In this document: positions 5,758 through 5,781 of the stretch, one piece after another | Position numbering within the stretch: the first letter of the stretch is position 1 | Layout: the number at the start of each line of letters is the position of its first letter | Origin: Pseudomonadota bacterium | GTDB lineage: Bacteria; Pseudomonadota; Alphaproteobacteria; Rhizobiales; Xanthobacteraceae | Reading direction: 5' to 3' | DNA length: 5,781 nt | Assembly: GCA_023430245.1 (NCBI GenBank) | Contig: JAEZBA010000559.1 | Location: 1 to 5,781, forward strand | The notes under the pieces: model-generated | What the model saw: the letters and a program-made list of their open reading frames with translations, nothing else | What the model was told of the DNA's origin: nothing | Databases searched by the model: none | Translations under genes and position numbers: made by a program

Positions 5758-5781
5758 GCGGTCGGTCTCTCGGTGGAGAGG

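Noticed and set aside
5762..5781. Small inverted repeat CTCT...AGAG at the right edge, similar to the Shine-Dalgarno hairpin near 4911
   Set aside because: Only about 4 base pairs, and the window ends there, so it is not distinguishable from chance.

Overview
The window is a high-GC stretch in which every gene I can support lies on the minus strand, so transcription runs from the right end to the left. Codon-driven shadow frames are long everywhere, as expected at this GC content. The gene set, the Mur/Fur-type operator and a fold-back repeat rich in GTAGCCC and CCCGGAT suggest an alphaproteobacterium of the Bradyrhizobium/Rhodopseudomonas/Afipia kind. That placement is an inference from recollection, not from a search.

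Right part (about 5757 to 3909): four small membrane-protein genes. The first two overlap by 4 bases. One looks YggT-like and the other is an unrecognised 108-aa protein with several membrane spans. A 222-base gap follows, holding a GC-rich hairpin, a 19-bp tandem repeat and a small hairpin that shows a Shine-Dalgarno sequence in its loop. Two further membrane proteins (120 and 172 aa) come next. They align without gaps over 120 residues and appear to be diverged tandem paralogues. I do not recognise their family.

Middle (about 3908 to 3687): an intergenic region with short repeats and a well-formed minus-strand promoter (TTGACG, 17 bp, TATATT). One near-perfect palindrome, TGCGAATTATTCGCA, overlaps the -10 box. 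A second copy with 12 of 15 bases matching lies just upstream of the -35 box. These resemble the Mur (manganese-responsive Fur-family) sites in front of rhizobial sitABCD.

Left part (3686 to 114): a complete sitABCD-type metal ABC transporter operon, made of a periplasmic binding protein, an ATPase and two paralogous permeases. The sitA-sitB gap is 47 bases, and sitB/sitC and sitC/sitD each overlap by ATGA. The binding protein carries the His-His-Glu-Asp ligand pattern and lacks a His-rich loop, which favours Mn2+ (possibly Fe2+) over Zn2+. SitA would capture the metal in the periplasm, the SitC/SitD pair would carry it across the inner membrane, and SitB would power transport by ATP hydrolysis. 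Metal-loaded Mur would shut the promoter. Seven bases after sitD lies a 70-bp fold-back repeat.

I found no evidence of a wholly new multi-gene system. The most interesting items are the twin operator layout, the compensatory base changes inside the fold-back repeat, and the unrecognised pair of paralogous membrane proteins.
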